Source: Maricaulaceae bacterium (GTDB lineage Bacteria; Pseudomonadota; Alphaproteobacteria; Caulobacterales; Maricaulaceae). Taken from it: a stretch of DNA of 64,000 nucleotides. The notes under the pieces were generated by a model that was not told where the DNA came from, searched no databases, and was given only the letters and a program-made list of their open reading frames with translations. Position 1 is the first letter of the stretch. Every line of letters begins with the position of its first letter. The translations under genes and the position numbers were made by a program. The stretch is from positions 1-64,000 of the forward strand of contig JAHCJP010000001.1 of NCBI GenBank assembly GCA_026126205.1, in the 5' to 3' direction. Positions 33,991 through 43,839 of this stretch are shown here, one piece after another.

Positions 33991-34742
33991 GACGCCCCGG
34001 CGTCGGAGACGAGATAGAGCAGCAGCCCGGCCAGCTCGTCATAGGTGACAAATTTTTTCGTCGGTTGTGCGGCCAGCATCACATTTCTGACCACGTCCTC
34101 GCGGCTGATGCCGCGGGCCCTGGCGGTGTCGCCGATCTGGCCCTCGACCAGCGGCGTCTTCACATAACCCGGGCAGATGGCGTTGACGGTGATTCCGCTT
34201 TCCGCCACCTCCAGCGCCACGGCCTTGGTCAGGCCGAACACCCCGTGCTTGGCCGCCACATAGGCCGACTTGAAGGGCGAGGCGACCAGCGCGTGCGCGG
34301 AGGCCAGATTGACGATGCGCCCGCGCCCCGCGGCCTTCATCAGCGGCACGGCCGCCTTGATGGCGTGAAAGGCCGCCGACAGGTTGATGGCGATAATCGC
34401 GTCCCATTTTTCTTCCGGGAACTCGTGAACCGGCGCCACATGCTGCACCCCGGCGTTGTTCAGAAGAATGTCCAGCCGCCCGGTCTTGCCGTGCGCGAAG
34501 CGCACCATGTCCGCGATCTCGCCGGGTTCCAGCATGTTGGCGGGGTGGTAAAGCGCGGTGACGCCGTATTCGGCCTCGATCCCGGCGCGCAGTTTTTCGA
34601 TCTCGCCCGCATCGCCCAGCCCGTTCAGCACCACATGGGCGCCATTGGCGGCCAGCGCCCGCGCCATCGCCGCGCCGATGCCGCTGGTGGAGCCGGTGAT
34701 CAGCGCGGTCTGGCCGGACAGATCGGTGCGAATGGCGGTCAT
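33942..34742 (-). CDS. bdhA: 3-hydroxybutyrate dehydrogenase
   Basis: This 266-aa SDR-family enzyme interconverts D-3-hydroxybutyrate and acetoacetate with NAD. It has the cofactor motif TGSTSGIG, the NNAG motif, catalytic Ser (NLASAH), YxxxK (YVAAKHG) and the PTKKFV segment typical of this enzyme. ATG 34742 is preferred over the TTG nine bases upstream because GAAGGG lies at the right distance. It probably belongs to poly-hydroxybutyrate or ketone body use. Confidence 0.92.
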   Translation of the reverse strand: MTAIRTDLSGQTALITGSTSGIGAAMARALAANGAHVVLNGLGDAGEIEKLRAGIEAEYGVTALYHPANMLEPGEIADMVRFAHGKTGRLDILLNNAGVQHVAPVHEFPEEKWDAIIAINLSAAFHAIKAAVPLMKAAGRGRIVNLASAHALVASPFKSAYVAAKHGVFGLTKAVALEVAESGITVNAICPGYVKTPLVEGQIGDTARARGISREDVVRNVMLAAQPTKKFVTYDELAGLLLYLVSDAGASCNGAAYSADGGWTAQ

Positions 34743-34747
34743 GGGTT

Positions 34748-35530
34748 TCAACCCTTCTTCGGTTTCGGCTGCGGGCGAGTGAAGACCAGGCTGGTCTCTG
34801 TCGAGGCGGCCTTGTCCAGCCGGTAGCCGCCGGCGTCGAAATCCTTCAGCTTCGCCGGGTCCTCGACGCGGTTCTCGATGATCCAGCGCGCCATCATGCC
34901 GCGCGCCTGTTTGGCGTAGAGCATCAGCGAGCGCGTCTTGCCGTCCTTGATCTCCTTGAAGGCGACGTCGATCAGCGGCGCGTCCAGCGTCTTTCTGTCC
35001 ACGGCCTTCGCGTATTCGTTGGAGGCGAGATTGACCACCGCCCGGTGCTTGCGGCCCGCAAGCGCCGCGTTCAGCGCCCCGGCGATCTCCGCGCCCCAGA
35101 AGTCGTAAAGCGTCGCGCCCTTCGGGTTTTTCAGGCGCGAGCCCATTTCAAGGCGATAGGGCTGAACGGCGTCGAGCGGGCGCAACAGGCCGTAAAGGCC
35201 GGAGAGAATCCGCACCCGGTCCTGCGCCCAGTCGAGATCGGCCTTGTTCAGCGAGGCGGCGTCAAGCCCGCGATAGACATCGCCGGCGAAGGTCAGGATC
35301 GCCGGCTTGCCGTCCGCGGCGCCCGCATCGAAGGCCTGGAAGCGTTCGTAGTTCAGCGCCGCCAGATCGTCGCTGATGCCCATCAGGCGTTTCAGGTCGG
35401 CCTTCTTCAGCTTTTTCGCCGTCTTCGCCAGTTCGGCCGTGCGGCCCTTCAGCTCCGGCGCGGTGGGGGCGACCGCCACGGACGGGGCGTCGAAATTCAT
35501 CAGCTTGGCGGGCGAGAGCAGAACGAGCAT
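34748..35530 (-). CDS. yaaA: Peroxide stress protein YaaA (DUF328)
   Basis: This 260-aa protein begins MLVLLSPAKLMNF, the family signature. It also has YRGLDAASLNKADLDWAQ, RILSGLYGLLRPLD and PYRLEMGSRL. In E. coli, YaaA limits intracellular iron during peroxide stress. A GGAGG site precedes the ATG. Its stop lies just before the bdhA start. Confidence 0.94.
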   Translation of the reverse strand: MLVLLSPAKLMNFDAPSVAVAPTAPELKGRTAELAKTAKKLKKADLKRLMGISDDLAALNYERFQAFDAGAADGKPAILTFAGDVYRGLDAASLNKADLDWAQDRVRILSGLYGLLRPLDAVQPYRLEMGSRLKNPKGATLYDFWGAEIAGALNAALAGRKHRAVVNLASNEYAKAVDRKTLDAPLIDVAFKEIKDGKTRSLMLYAKQARGMMARWIIENRVEDPAKLKDFDAGGYRLDKAASTETSLVFTRPQPKPKKG

Positions 35531-35584
35531 CGGGGCCTCCTTTGCGCCCTCACTTAGGCGCTGCGGGCGGGGATTCAAACCAGC

Positions 35585-36982
35585 CTACAGCACCATGCGC
35601 GGGTTCATGATGTTCTTCGGGTCCAGCGCCTGCTTGATGGCGCGCATCAGGGCCACGTCCTGGGGCTTGCGGGCCGACAGCTCGCCGCGTTTCAGGGTTC
35701 CGATGCCGTGTTCGGCGGATATCGAGCCGCCATATTCGCCGACAAGATCATAGACATGCCGGGTCGCCTTCTCGCAGGCGCGGATGAAATCCTCTCCCGC
35801 GCCGGGGGATTTGGCCGAGACGTTGAAATGCACATTGCCGTCGCCGACATGGCCGAAGGCGACGATCAGGGCCTCGGGCAGCATCGCCTCCACCTCGGCG
35901 CTGGCGCGGTCGATGAATTCGGCCATTTTCGACACCGGCACGGACACGTCATGCTTGGCGGCGCGGCCATGGGCTTTCTCGCCTTCCGGAATGGTCTCGC
36001 GCAGTTTCCAGAAATCCGCCGCTTGCGCCTGGTTCTGGGCCAGCGCCGCGTCGGCGATCAGCCCGGCCTCGGCGCCCTTTTCCAGCGCCGCCTGCAGCAT
36101 CGGCGCGGCGGCGTCCGCCTGTCCGGTCGTCACCTCTATCAGCACATGCCAGGGGTATGACCCGGCCAAGGGCGCGCGCGCCCCCGGCACATGTTTCAGC
36201 ACCATGTCCAGCCCGGAACGGGGGATCAGCTCGAACGCCGCCACGCCGCCGCCGGTTTCGGCCTTCATCAGCGCTAGCAGCTGCACCGCCGCCCCGGCGC
36301 TGTCCAGCCCGGCGATGGCGACGGCGGCGCTGGCCGGGCGCGGAAACAGTTTCAGCGCCGCGGCGGTGACCACGCCCAGCGTGCCTTCCGCGCCGATGAA
36401 AAGCTGTTTCAGGTCATAACCGGTATTGTCCTTGCGCAGGACGGTCAGCCCGTTCCAGACGCTTCCGTCCGGCAGCACGGCCTCAATGCCCAGCACCAGG
36501 TCGCGCATCATGCCATAGCGCAGCACATGCACCCCGCCGGCATTGGTGGAGATCAGCCCGCCGATGGTGGCTGAGCCTTGTGAGCCGAGGCTGAGCGGGA
36601 ACAGCCGGTTCGCCTGCGCCGCCGCGCCCTGCACGGTCTCCAGGATCGCCCCGGCCTCGGCGACGAGGGAATCGTTCAGCGGGTCGATGGCGCGGATGGC
36701 GTTCATGCGCTTCAGCGACAGCAGGATCTCGCCCTTCGGCGTTGACCCGGCGACCAGGCCGGTATTGCCCCCCTGCGGCAGGATGGCGGCGCCATGCGCG
36801 GCGCAGATGCCTACGGCCTTCGCCACCTCCTCAGTGCTGGCGGGCTTGAGAAGGATCGGGGTTTCGCCCCGTTCGCGACCGCGCCAGTCGGTCAGGTGCG
36901 GGGCGATTTCGCCCGGATCCTCGCTCCAGCTTTTCGGCGGCAGCGCGGCTTTCAGGGCGTCGATGACGGCGGCGTTGCTCAT
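35585..36982 (-). CDS. FAD-linked D-2-hydroxyacid dehydrogenase (GlcD/D2HGDH-like)
   Basis: This 465-aa flavoenzyme has an N-terminal FAD-binding domain (PQGGNTGLVAGSTP and SLGSQGSATIGGLISTNAGG) and a C-terminal FAD-oxidase domain with the metal-like motif FGHVGDGNVHFN and the closing NPRMVL-type end. It fits D-lactate or D-2-hydroxyglutarate dehydrogenase. The specific substrate cannot be read. It overlaps tsaC by ATGA. Confidence 0.88.
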   Translation of the reverse strand: MSNAAVIDALKAALPPKSWSEDPGEIAPHLTDWRGRERGETPILLKPASTEEVAKAVGICAAHGAAILPQGGNTGLVAGSTPKGEILLSLKRMNAIRAIDPLNDSLVAEAGAILETVQGAAAQANRLFPLSLGSQGSATIGGLISTNAGGVHVLRYGMMRDLVLGIEAVLPDGSVWNGLTVLRKDNTGYDLKQLFIGAEGTLGVVTAAALKLFPRPASAAVAIAGLDSAGAAVQLLALMKAETGGGVAAFELIPRSGLDMVLKHVPGARAPLAGSYPWHVLIEVTTGQADAAAPMLQAALEKGAEAGLIADAALAQNQAQAADFWKLRETIPEGEKAHGRAAKHDVSVPVSKMAEFIDRASAEVEAMLPEALIVAFGHVGDGNVHFNVSAKSPGAGEDFIRACEKATRHVYDLVGEYGGSISAEHGIGTLKRGELSARKPQDVALMRAIKQALDPKNIMNPRMVL

Positions 36983-37932
36983 GCGTCTTCCCTTGCGGCG
37001 GCGCGGCGCAGGCGATCGTTGATCGCCTCGCCCAGCCCCGCTTCGGGCACCGGGGCGACGGCGATGGCGCGCGGCGCGCCTGCATCCAGATGGCGAAGAT
37101 AGGCGAAAAGATTGGCCGCCGCCTCCGCCAGATCAGCGCCGGGCGACAGGTTCAGCGCGCCTTCCAGCGCGCCGGGGCCGAAGCCGAGATAGGCCTCGCC
37201 CGCGCCCGGCTCCAATGCGTTCAGGCGCAGCGGCGCGCGCGGCGCGTAATGGCTTTTCAGCATGCCGGGGGCGGCGGGCGCCGCGGTTTCGCCGGCGGCG
37301 GCCAGCGGGCCGGTGATGGCCTCTATCTCCGCCCGCGGCAGCCCGCCGGGGCGCAGCAGCACGGCCTTCCCGTCCATAATGGCGACCACGGTGGATTCCA
37401 CACCGACGCGGCACGGGCCGGCGTCGAGGATCAGATCGATTTTATCGCCCAGCCCCTCGGCCACATGCTGCGCCGTGGTCGGGCTGACGGCGCCGGACGG
37501 GTTGGCGCTGGGCGCGGCCAGCGGCCCGCCGAAGGCGGCGAGCAGCGCCCGCGCCGCTGGATGGTCGGGGATGCGCAGGGCGACGGTGTCCAGCCCCGCC
37601 GTGGCGAGATCGCTGACCGGGGCGTCCGTGCGCCTGGGCAGCACCAGCGTCAGCGGCCCCGGCCAGAAGGCGGCGGCCAGGCGCCGGGACAGATCACAGA
37701 ATACGCCGCAGCGTTCGGCGGTTTCGATGTCCGCCACATGCGCAATCAAGGGGTTGAAGCGCGGCCGCCCCTTGGCGGCGTAGAGACGGGCGACGGCGCG
37801 GGCGTTCCCGGCGTCGGCGGCGAGGCCATAGACCGTCTCGGTCGGCATGGCGACCAGTCCGCCCGAACGCAGGATCAGGGCGGCGTCGGCCAGGGCGGCC
37901 ATGTCTTGCGCGGGGCGGACGGGCGCGGTCAT
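36979..37932 (-). CDS. tsaC: Threonylcarbamoyl-AMP synthase (Sua5-type)
   Basis: This 317-aa protein makes the precursor of the t6A tRNA modification. The YrdC/Sua5 domain shows MPTETVYGLAADA, KGRPRFNPLIAHV and APSANPSGAVSPT. The C-terminal extension (about 110 aa) is the Sua5 domain absent from E. coli TsaC. The start at 37932 is an ATG within the usual N-terminus. It is translated with the D-2-hydroxyacid dehydrogenase gene by ATGA overlap. Confidence 0.93.
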   Translation of the reverse strand: MTAPVRPAQDMAALADAALILRSGGLVAMPTETVYGLAADAGNARAVARLYAAKGRPRFNPLIAHVADIETAERCGVFCDLSRRLAAAFWPGPLTLVLPRRTDAPVSDLATAGLDTVALRIPDHPAARALLAAFGGPLAAPSANPSGAVSPTTAQHVAEGLGDKIDLILDAGPCRVGVESTVVAIMDGKAVLLRPGGLPRAEIEAITGPLAAAGETAAPAAPGMLKSHYAPRAPLRLNALEPGAGEAYLGFGPGALEGALNLSPGADLAEAAANLFAYLRHLDAGAPRAIAVAPVPEAGLGEAINDRLRRAAAREDA

Positions 37933-37974
37933 GCCCGGCAGGTAGCGCGGGCCGGGGCGCGGGCGCAAGCGCGT

Positions 37975-38009
37975 AAAAAAAGGCGGCTGACCCGGAAGGG
38001 GCAGCCGCC
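37975..38009 (-). terminator. Rho-independent terminator of gcrA
   Basis: On the minus strand, stem GGCGGCTG (38009-38002) pairs with CAGCCGCC (37989-37982) and is followed by seven T's (37981-37975). It begins about 30 nt after the gcrA stop. This is one of the clearest intrinsic terminators in the window. Confidence 0.85.
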
Positions 38010-38037
38010 AGTCAGGCTTGGACGTTAAAAGCGTCAG

Positions 38038-38565
38038 TCAGAAATTGATGCGGCGGGTGGCGCTGATCGCATCCAGCGCCGCGACGGCGTCGGAATCGCG
38101 CCGGCGGCGTTTCTGCTGCGGCTGATAGGCCAGCCGGGCGTGCGCCTCGCAATAGGCGTCGCCGGGCGAGGTGCGGCGGCCACAGAAGCGGAACTCGGCG
38201 CTGGCCGGATCGCCGATCGGCCATTTGCACATCGAATCCTTCAGCGTCATCACCGTGGCGTACTCGCCATTGGGCAGCATTTCCGGCTCCAGCGGCGGGG
38301 GCGGCGGTTCGGCCGGGGCGGCCGGGCGCTCGGCGCGGACGCCGTTGACGCCGGGTGAGGCGGCGGGGCGGGGTCGCGGCGCCGGGCGCGCGATGCGGCG
38401 CACCGGGCGCGACGGCGTGGCCCGGCCCGACAGGCCGAGGCGGTGCACCTTGCCGATGACGGCGTTGCGGGTGACCCCGCCGATCTGTTTGGCGATCTGG
38501 CTGGCGCTCAGGCCGTCAGCCCAGAGCTTTTTCAGCATTTCAACCCGTTCATCGGTCCAGGACAT
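38038..38565 (-). CDS. gcrA: Global cell-cycle regulator GcrA
   Basis: This 175-aa protein starts MSWTDERVEMLKKLWADG and has the GcrA DNA-binding domain (QIAKQIGGVTRNAVIGKVHRLG), a Pro/Ala-rich linker and the C-terminal zinc-like CKWPIGDPASAEFRFCGR-CEAH segment that binds sigma-70. In Caulobacter, GcrA activates promoters bearing methylated GANTC sites. ATG 38565 is preferred over GTG 38574 by ribosome-site spacing. It has its own terminator and a DnaA box upstream. Confidence 0.95.
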   Translation of the reverse strand: MSWTDERVEMLKKLWADGLSASQIAKQIGGVTRNAVIGKVHRLGLSGRATPSRPVRRIARPAPRPRPAASPGVNGVRAERPAAPAEPPPPPLEPEMLPNGEYATVMTLKDSMCKWPIGDPASAEFRFCGRRTSPGDAYCEAHARLAYQPQQKRRRRDSDAVAALDAISATRRINF

Positions 38566-38624
38566 CGCCGTCACGCTCCCTCTCGCCCCCGGATAAACCT
38601 CTATTAATAGTAGGTATTACCCTG

Positions 38625-38633
38625 TTATCCACA
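38625..38633 (+). promoter_or_regulatory. Perfect DnaA box upstream of gcrA
   Basis: TTATCCACA matches the bacterial DnaA-box consensus exactly. It lies 60 bp before the gcrA start. In Caulobacter, DnaA directly activates gcrA at the start of replication. A functional link here is inferred from sequence and position. Confidence 0.65.
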
Positions 38634-38696
38634 ACATATGGTGTTTATCGCTAGATATCGTAGCGGCGAAAACCGGCGCCACAAGATGCCGGGTGC

Positions 38697-38728
38697 GAAT
38701 CAGCTGTGGAAAGGCGCCTGTCTGATTC
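38697..38728. promoter_or_regulatory. Two GANTC sites between gcrA and the ABC permease gene
   Basis: GAATC at 38697-38701 and GATTC at 38724-38728 are CcrM methylation sites. They sit 130-160 bp before gcrA and 55-90 bp before the permease gene. GcrA acts at methylated GANTC, so either promoter could respond to methylation state. Confidence 0.45.
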
Positions 38729-38783
38729 GGCGAAGCGCAGCGCGCCCTCGCGTGCGCAGGCGCTTCATGCTAGCTGGCGGGGC

Positions 38784-39599
38784 ATGACCCAGGCGTCCGA
38801 TTCCGCCCTTCCCGCCGCGCCGCGCCGTTTCGGCCCCGTCAACTGGCTGGGCCTGTGGACGCTGTACAAAAAGGAAGTGCGGCGGTTTCTCAAGGTCAGC
38901 GTGCAGACGGTGCTGGCGCCGGTGGCGACGACGCTGTTGTTCCTGACCGTGTTCATTCTCGCCTTCGGGGCGTCGCGCCCGGCGGTGGAGGGGGTTCCCT
39001 TCGCCCAGTTCCTGGCCCCCGGCCTGATCCTGATGGGGCTGCTGAACAACGCTTTCGCCAACTCGTCGTCGTCGCTGGTTGTCTCCAAGGTGCAAGGCAA
39101 CACCGTGGATTTCCTGATGCCGCCGATCACGCCGGGCGAGCTGGCGGCGGGCTTCATCCTCGGCGCGGCGACGCGGGGGGTGATCGTCGGGCTGGCGACG
39201 GTCGTTCCGCTCGCCTTCTTCATCGACGTGGTTCCGCGCGAACCCTGGGCGGTGGCCTATTTCGGGCTCGGCGCGGCGCTGATGCTGGGCATGGTCGGCG
39301 TCATCGGCGGCATCTGGGCGGAGAAGTTCGACCATCTCGCCGCGGTGACCAATTTCGTCATCATGCCGCTGACTTTCCTGTCCGGCACTTTCTATTCGAT
39401 CTCGGTTCTGCCCGAACCGTTCCAGACCCTCAGCCATTTCAACCCGTTCTTCTACATGATCGACGGGTTCCGCTATGGCTTCACCGGCCATGCCGACGGC
39501 TCGATCCTGATCGGGGCGCTGGTCGTGTTCGCCATCAACGCCGCGCTGCTGATCGCCTGTTATCTGATGCTGCGCTCCGGCTGGCGCTTGAAGACATAG
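38784..39599 (+). CDS. ABC-2 type transporter permease
   Basis: This 271-aa protein has six likely membrane helices with the ABC-2 pattern, ending [33 protein letters not shown], typical of YadH-like exporters. No ATPase gene is adjacent, so the partner must lie elsewhere. Downstream, argD is separated by 46 bp and is probably independent. The substrate is unknown. Confidence 0.88.
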   Translation: MTQASDSALPAAPRRFGPVNWLGLWTLYKKEVRRFLKVSVQTVLAPVATTLLFLTVFILAFGASRPAVEGVPFAQFLAPGLILMGLLNNAFANSSSSLVVSKVQGNTVDFLMPPITPGELAAGFILGAATRGVIVGLATVVPLAFFIDVVPREPWAVAYFGLGAALMLGMVGVIGGIWAEKFDHLAAVTNFVIMPLTFLSGTFYSISVLPEPFQTLSHFNPFFYMIDGFRYGFTGHADGSILIGALVVFAINAALLIACYLMLRSGWRLKT

Positions 39600-39645
39600 G
39601 CGTCCCGGCCTAGACCCGGCCATCCAATCCGAACCGGAGTATCCC

Positions 39646-40833
39646 ATGCCCGCCCCGCTGATGGACACCTATTCGCCGCCCGACCTCGTCTTCACCCATG
39701 GCGAGGGCGCCTACCTGTTCGACGACAAGGGCGGAAAGCATCTCGACTTCATCGCCGGCATCGCGGTCAATTCGCTGGGTCATGCCCATCCGAAGGCCGT
39801 GGCGGCGCTGAAGGCGCAGGCCGACAAGCTGTGGCACCTGTCGAACATGTTCCGCATTCCGGGGCAGGTGGAGCTGGCGAAGAAGTACTGCGACGCCACT
39901 TTCGCCGAGCGGGTGTTCTTCACCAATTCCGGGACCGAGGCGATCGAGTGCGCGCTGAAAACGGCGCGCCGCTATCATTTCAGCAATGGCCGGCCCGATC
40001 GCTACCGGATCATCAGCTTCACCGGCGCTTTCCACGGGCGCAGCTATGGCGCCATCAACGCCGGCGGCAATCCGAAATATCTCGAAGGCTTCGGCCCGCG
40101 CATGGAGGGGTTCGACCAGGTCGAGTTCGGCGACCTCGAGGCGGTGAAGACCGCCATCACCGAGGAGACCGCGGCGATCATCATCGAACCGGTTCAGGGC
40201 GAAGGCGGGCTGCGCGCCGCTTCCGACGCTTTCCTGCGCGGCCTGCGGGCGCTGTGCGACGAGCATGGCCTGCTGCTGATCTATGACGAGGTGCAAAGTG
40301 GCGCCGGACGAACTGGGAGATTATTTGCGCATGAATGGTCGGGCGCGGCGCCGGACATCATGGCCGTCGCCAAGGGCGTCGGCGGCGGCTTCCCGATGGG
40401 CGCTTGCCTGGCCACCGAAGCGGCCGGCAAGGTGATGGTCGTCGGCACCCACGGCACCACCTTCGGCGGCAATCCGCTGGCCATGGCGGTGGGCAATGCG
40501 GTGTTCGACGAACTGACCGCGCCGGGCTTCATGGATCGTGTCGTCGAGGTGGGCAATTTCCTCGGCCAGCAGCTTCACGGCCTCGCCGACGCCCATGCCG
40601 GCCTGGTGCAGGAGGTGCGTGGCCGCGGCCTGCTGCTGGGCCTGAAGCTGGATGAAAGCAAGATCGCCAACCGTGATTTCGCGGCGCTGGCCCGGGCTCG
40701 CGGCCTGCTGATCGGCGCGGCGGGCGACAATGTCGCGCGCCTCGCTCCGCCGCTGATCATTACGGAAAATCACGCCCGCGAGGCGGTGGAGAAGCTGGAC
40801 GCCGCTCTGCACGCCGTTACGCAGAAGGCATGA
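39646..40833 (+). CDS. argD: Acetylornithine aminotransferase
   Basis: This 395-aa PLP-dependent transaminase acts in arginine (and possibly lysine) synthesis. It shows the class III patterns [49 protein letters not shown] and the PLP-lysine segment [18 protein letters not shown] overlap couples it to hslO. ArgF, often next to argD in this group, is not here. Confidence 0.94.
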   Translation: MPAPLMDTYSPPDLVFTHGEGAYLFDDKGGKHLDFIAGIAVNSLGHAHPKAVAALKAQADKLWHLSNMFRIPGQVELAKKYCDATFAERVFFTNSGTEAIECALKTARRYHFSNGRPDRYRIISFTGAFHGRSYGAINAGGNPKYLEGFGPRMEGFDQVEFGDLEAVKTAITEETAAIIIEPVQGEGGLRAASDAFLRGLRALCDEHGLLLIYDEVQSGAGRTGRLFAHEWSGAAPDIMAVAKGVGGGFPMGACLATEAAGKVMVVGTHGTTFGGNPLAMAVGNAVFDELTAPGFMDRVVEVGNFLGQQLHGLADAHAGLVQEVRGRGLLLGLKLDESKIANRDFAALARARGLLIGAAGDNVARLAPPLIITENHAREAVEKLDAALHAVTQKA

Positions 40834-41756
40834 GCGAGCAAAGCAAGACAGATCCGCTGGGCAGGGCCGACGATCTTGTCGCCGCCTTCGGTGTGCAGGA
40901 CCGCGCCGTGCGCGGCCGTGTAGTGCGCCTTGGCGAAACGCTGGACCTAATCCTCGGCGCTCATGACTATCCGCCCGCCGTCGCGCGCCTGCTGGGCGAG
41001 GCGGTGATGATCGCCGCGCTGGTCGGCGACGCGCTGAAGTTCGACGGCAAGCTGATCGTGCAGGCTAATGGCGACGGACCGGTGAGCTTTCTGGTCGCCG
41101 AACACGTCAGCGGCGAGGGCGTGCGGGGTTTCGCGCAGATCGATCGGCAGGCCGCGTTGGCCGCCGGGGCGCGCGCCGGGGTGGGAGAGCTGCTGGGCGC
41201 GGGCGCCTTCGCCATGACCATCGATCCCGGCGCGGGCATGGAGCGCTATCAGGGCGTGGTGGAGCTGCAGGGCCGCAGCCTGGCCGATTGCGCCGAGGGT
41301 TATTTCGCCCGCTCAGAACAGACGCCGACGCGGCTGAAACTGGCGGTGGGCGAGCATCTCGCTCCCGGCGAACCCCGGCGCTGGCGCGGCGGCGGCGCCA
41401 TGCTGCAGCAGATCGCCGGCGATGGCGCGCGCGGCGACGCAGGCGAAGACTGGACCCACTGCCTCGCCCTGTTCGACACGCTGGCCGATGACGAACTGGT
41501 CGACCCGGACCTGTCGATGGGCGAGCTGCTTTACCGCCTCTATCACGAGGATGGCGCGCGGCTGGAGCCGCCGCGGTCTATCATGCGCCGCTGTTCCTGC
41601 ACGCGCGAACGGCTGGCCCGCGTGCTGGCCAGCTTCGGCGAGGGCGATCAGGAAGAGATGATCCGCGACGGGCGGGTGGAGATGACCTGCGAATACTGCA
41701 ACCGCGCCTTCGCCTTCACGTCCGCCGAGATCGCGCAGGCGGGGCGGGGCGGCTAG
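40830..41756 (+). CDS. hslO: Redox-regulated chaperone Hsp33
   Basis: This 308-aa holdase is activated by oxidation. The zinc-binding Cys pairs CSC ([10 protein letters not shown]) and CEYC ([11 protein letters not shown]) are intact. The N-terminal core [21 protein letters not shown] is typical. It follows argD with ATGA overlap. Its stop interlocks with the prs stop on the other strand (CTAG). Confidence 0.94.
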   Translation: MSEQSKTDPLGRADDLVAAFGVQDRAVRGRVVRLGETLDLILGAHDYPPAVARLLGEAVMIAALVGDALKFDGKLIVQANGDGPVSFLVAEHVSGEGVRGFAQIDRQAALAAGARAGVGELLGAGAFAMTIDPGAGMERYQGVVELQGRSLADCAEGYFARSEQTPTRLKLAVGEHLAPGEPRRWRGGGAMLQQIAGDGARGDAGEDWTHCLALFDTLADDELVDPDLSMGELLYRLYHEDGARLEPPRSIMRRCSCTRERLARVLASFGEGDQEEMIRDGRVEMTCEYCNRAFAFTSAEIAQAGRGG

Positions 41757-42679
41757 TCGAACAGTTTCGAGACCGACTCGTCATTGGCGATGCGCCGGAT
41801 CGCCTCGGCTAGCAGCGGCGCAATAGACAGCCGCCGCACCGCCTTGGTCTGCACGCCGTGAGCGGCGATGGAGTCGGTGACCACCAGCTCTTTCAGTTCC
41901 GATTTGGCGATGCGCTCGGGCGCATTGTTCGACAGCACGCCGTGGGTGACATAGGCCGCCACCTCTGTCGCGCCCTGTTCTTTCAGCGCCGCGGCGGCGT
42001 TGCACAGTGTGCCGCCTGAATCGACGATGTCGTCGAAAATGATGCAGCGGCGCCCCTCGACGTCGCCGATGATGTTCATCACCTCCGACTGCCCGGCCTT
42101 GGGGCGGCGCTTGTCGACGATGGCGATGTCGGCGTTCAGCTTAGAGGCCAGCGCCCGGGCGCGCACTACGCCGCCGACATCGGGCGAGACGATCATCAGG
42201 TCTTCGGTCTTGTAATGGCGGCGCAGGTCATCCTCGAACACCCGGGTGACGAACAAATTGTCGGTCGGGATGTCGAAAAAGCCCTGAATCTGTCCGGCGT
42301 GCAGGTCCAGCGTCAGCACGCGCTGGGCACCGGCCTTGGCGATCAGGTTCGCCACCAGCTTGGCCGAGATCGGCGTGCGCCCGCCGGTCTTCCGGTCCTG
42401 CCGGGCGTAACCGAAATAGGGGATGACGGTGGTGACCCGCTTGGCGCTGGCCCGCGCCAGCGCGTCGATGCAGATCAGCAGCTCCATCAGATGGTCGTTG
42501 GCGGGGTTCGACGTCGACTGGATCAGGAACACGTCTTCGCCGCGCACGTTCTCGTCGATGCGCACGAAAATCTCGCCGTCCGAGAAACGCTGGATTTCGG
42601 TCGAGGTCAGCGGCGCGTCGAGATAGTCAGCGATGGCCTGCGCCAGCTCCGGGTTAGAGGTTCCCGACATCAGTTTCAT
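41753..42679 (-). CDS. prs: Ribose-phosphate pyrophosphokinase
   Basis: This 308-aa enzyme makes PRPP for nucleotide, histidine and tryptophan synthesis. Motifs include [41 protein letters not shown] and the PRPP-binding loop [13 protein letters not shown]. Length and N-terminus ([20 protein letters not shown]) are normal. Confidence 0.97.
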   Translation of the reverse strand: MKLMSGTSNPELAQAIADYLDAPLTSTEIQRFSDGEIFVRIDENVRGEDVFLIQSTSNPANDHLMELLICIDALARASAKRVTTVIPYFGYARQDRKTGGRTPISAKLVANLIAKAGAQRVLTLDLHAGQIQGFFDIPTDNLFVTRVFEDDLRRHYKTEDLMIVSPDVGGVVRARALASKLNADIAIVDKRRPKAGQSEVMNIIGDVEGRRCIIFDDIVDSGGTLCNAAAALKEQGATEVAAYVTHGVLSNNAPERIAKSELKELVVTDSIAAHGVQTKAVRRLSIAPLLAEAIRRIANDESVSKLFD

Positions 42680-42747
42680 GAGATCCGCTCCAGCCGCCCC
42701 GGCGCGCCCCCGATTAACAGAGGGCGGCGGTCAATTGAAGCCGGGAA

Positions 42748-43839
42748 TCATCCGTGGGCGTCAAATCCTGCCGGCGGGGGCAGGCCGCGGCTGGAAAGAC
42801 ACACCGCCTTGAACAGCGATCCCATCTGGGTTTCGTCGGTCAGGCGGTATAGCTGGCGCGCGATCTGCGCCCGCTTGCCGGGGTTGGCAGCGGACAGCGC
42901 GGCGGCCCGCGCCTCGACGCCGAGCCGGGTCAGAAACGCGCCTTGCGTCACCGACCCGTGCGCGTCCAGCCCCGCGGCGCGCGCATGGGCGATCAGGCTT
43001 TCGAAATCCACCCGCGCCGTCAGGTCGGCGGTTCCCGGCGCGGTCAGCGGGTCGGCCTTTTCATGGCCGCGGATCGCCTGCAGCGTGTCGCCGGCCTCTG
43101 ACTGCGCCGGGCCGTAATCGATGAACAGCGCCCGGCCGGGATGGGCGGCGAAACGCGCGGCCAGCGCCTCCACCACCTGGCGGTCGCCGGGGCGCAGTTC
43201 GGCCAGCGTTCCATCCGCCGCGTCCTTCAGGCGCGCGGGGACCAGCCCTTCATCGGCTCCCAGCGGCGGCCCGATGACGAAGGCGAAACGCCGGGCATCT
43301 TCCGGGTGCAGGCCAATCATGCGCTCGCGCCAGACGCCGCCGGCCTTCACCGCCTGCCGCACCGGCAGACAGTCCAGAAACTCGTTGCCCAGAATCACGG
43401 CGGGGCCGGGGGGCGCGTCTTGCAGCCGGTCGGTCCAGCGCGCCATGACGCCGGATGGCGTCAGCGTGCGGCCCTGCACGGCCTTCAGGGCGGCGCTGGC
43501 CTCGACCAGCGTCACCTCAACGGCGTTTGAAAAACCCGGAACGGCGCGCCCGGCGCGCAGCGCGTCGGCCATCATCGCCCCGGTGCCGGGGCCAAGCTCG
43601 ATCAGCTGCAGGGGCGCGGGCCGGCCCATGTCCATCCACGTCTGCGCCGCCCACAGGCCCATCAGTTCGCCGAACATCTGGCTGATCACCGGGGCGGTGA
43701 TGAAATCCTCGCCCGCGCCGATGGGATTCTTGGTGGCGTAGAAGCCCTCGCGTGGGTCGAACAGCGCCTCGGCCATGAATACGGCGAGGCTGAGCGGCCC
43801 GTTCTCGCGGATGCGGGCTTTCAGGAGGTCTGCGATCAC
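42748..43839 (-). CDS. MidA/NDUFAF7-like protein methyltransferase
   Basis: This 363-aa SAM-dependent methyltransferase belongs to the family whose mitochondrial member methylates a complex I subunit. Motifs are YATKNPIGAGEDFITAPVISQMFGE, QLIELGPGTGAMM and GNEFLDCLPVRQ. It starts from a GTG overlapping the lgt stop (GTGA). Context with lgt is common in Alphaproteobacteria. Confidence 0.88.
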   Translation of the reverse strand: MIADLLKARIRENGPLSLAVFMAEALFDPREGFYATKNPIGAGEDFITAPVISQMFGELMGLWAAQTWMDMGRPAPLQLIELGPGTGAMMADALRAGRAVPGFSNAVEVTLVEASAALKAVQGRTLTPSGVMARWTDRLQDAPPGPAVILGNEFLDCLPVRQAVKAGGVWRERMIGLHPEDARRFAFVIGPPLGADEGLVPARLKDAADGTLAELRPGDRQVVEALAARFAAHPGRALFIDYGPAQSEAGDTLQAIRGHEKADPLTAPGTADLTARVDFESLIAHARAAGLDAHGSVTQGAFLTRLGVEARAAALSAANPGKRAQIARQLYRLTDETQMGSLFKAVCLSSRGLPPPAGFDAHG

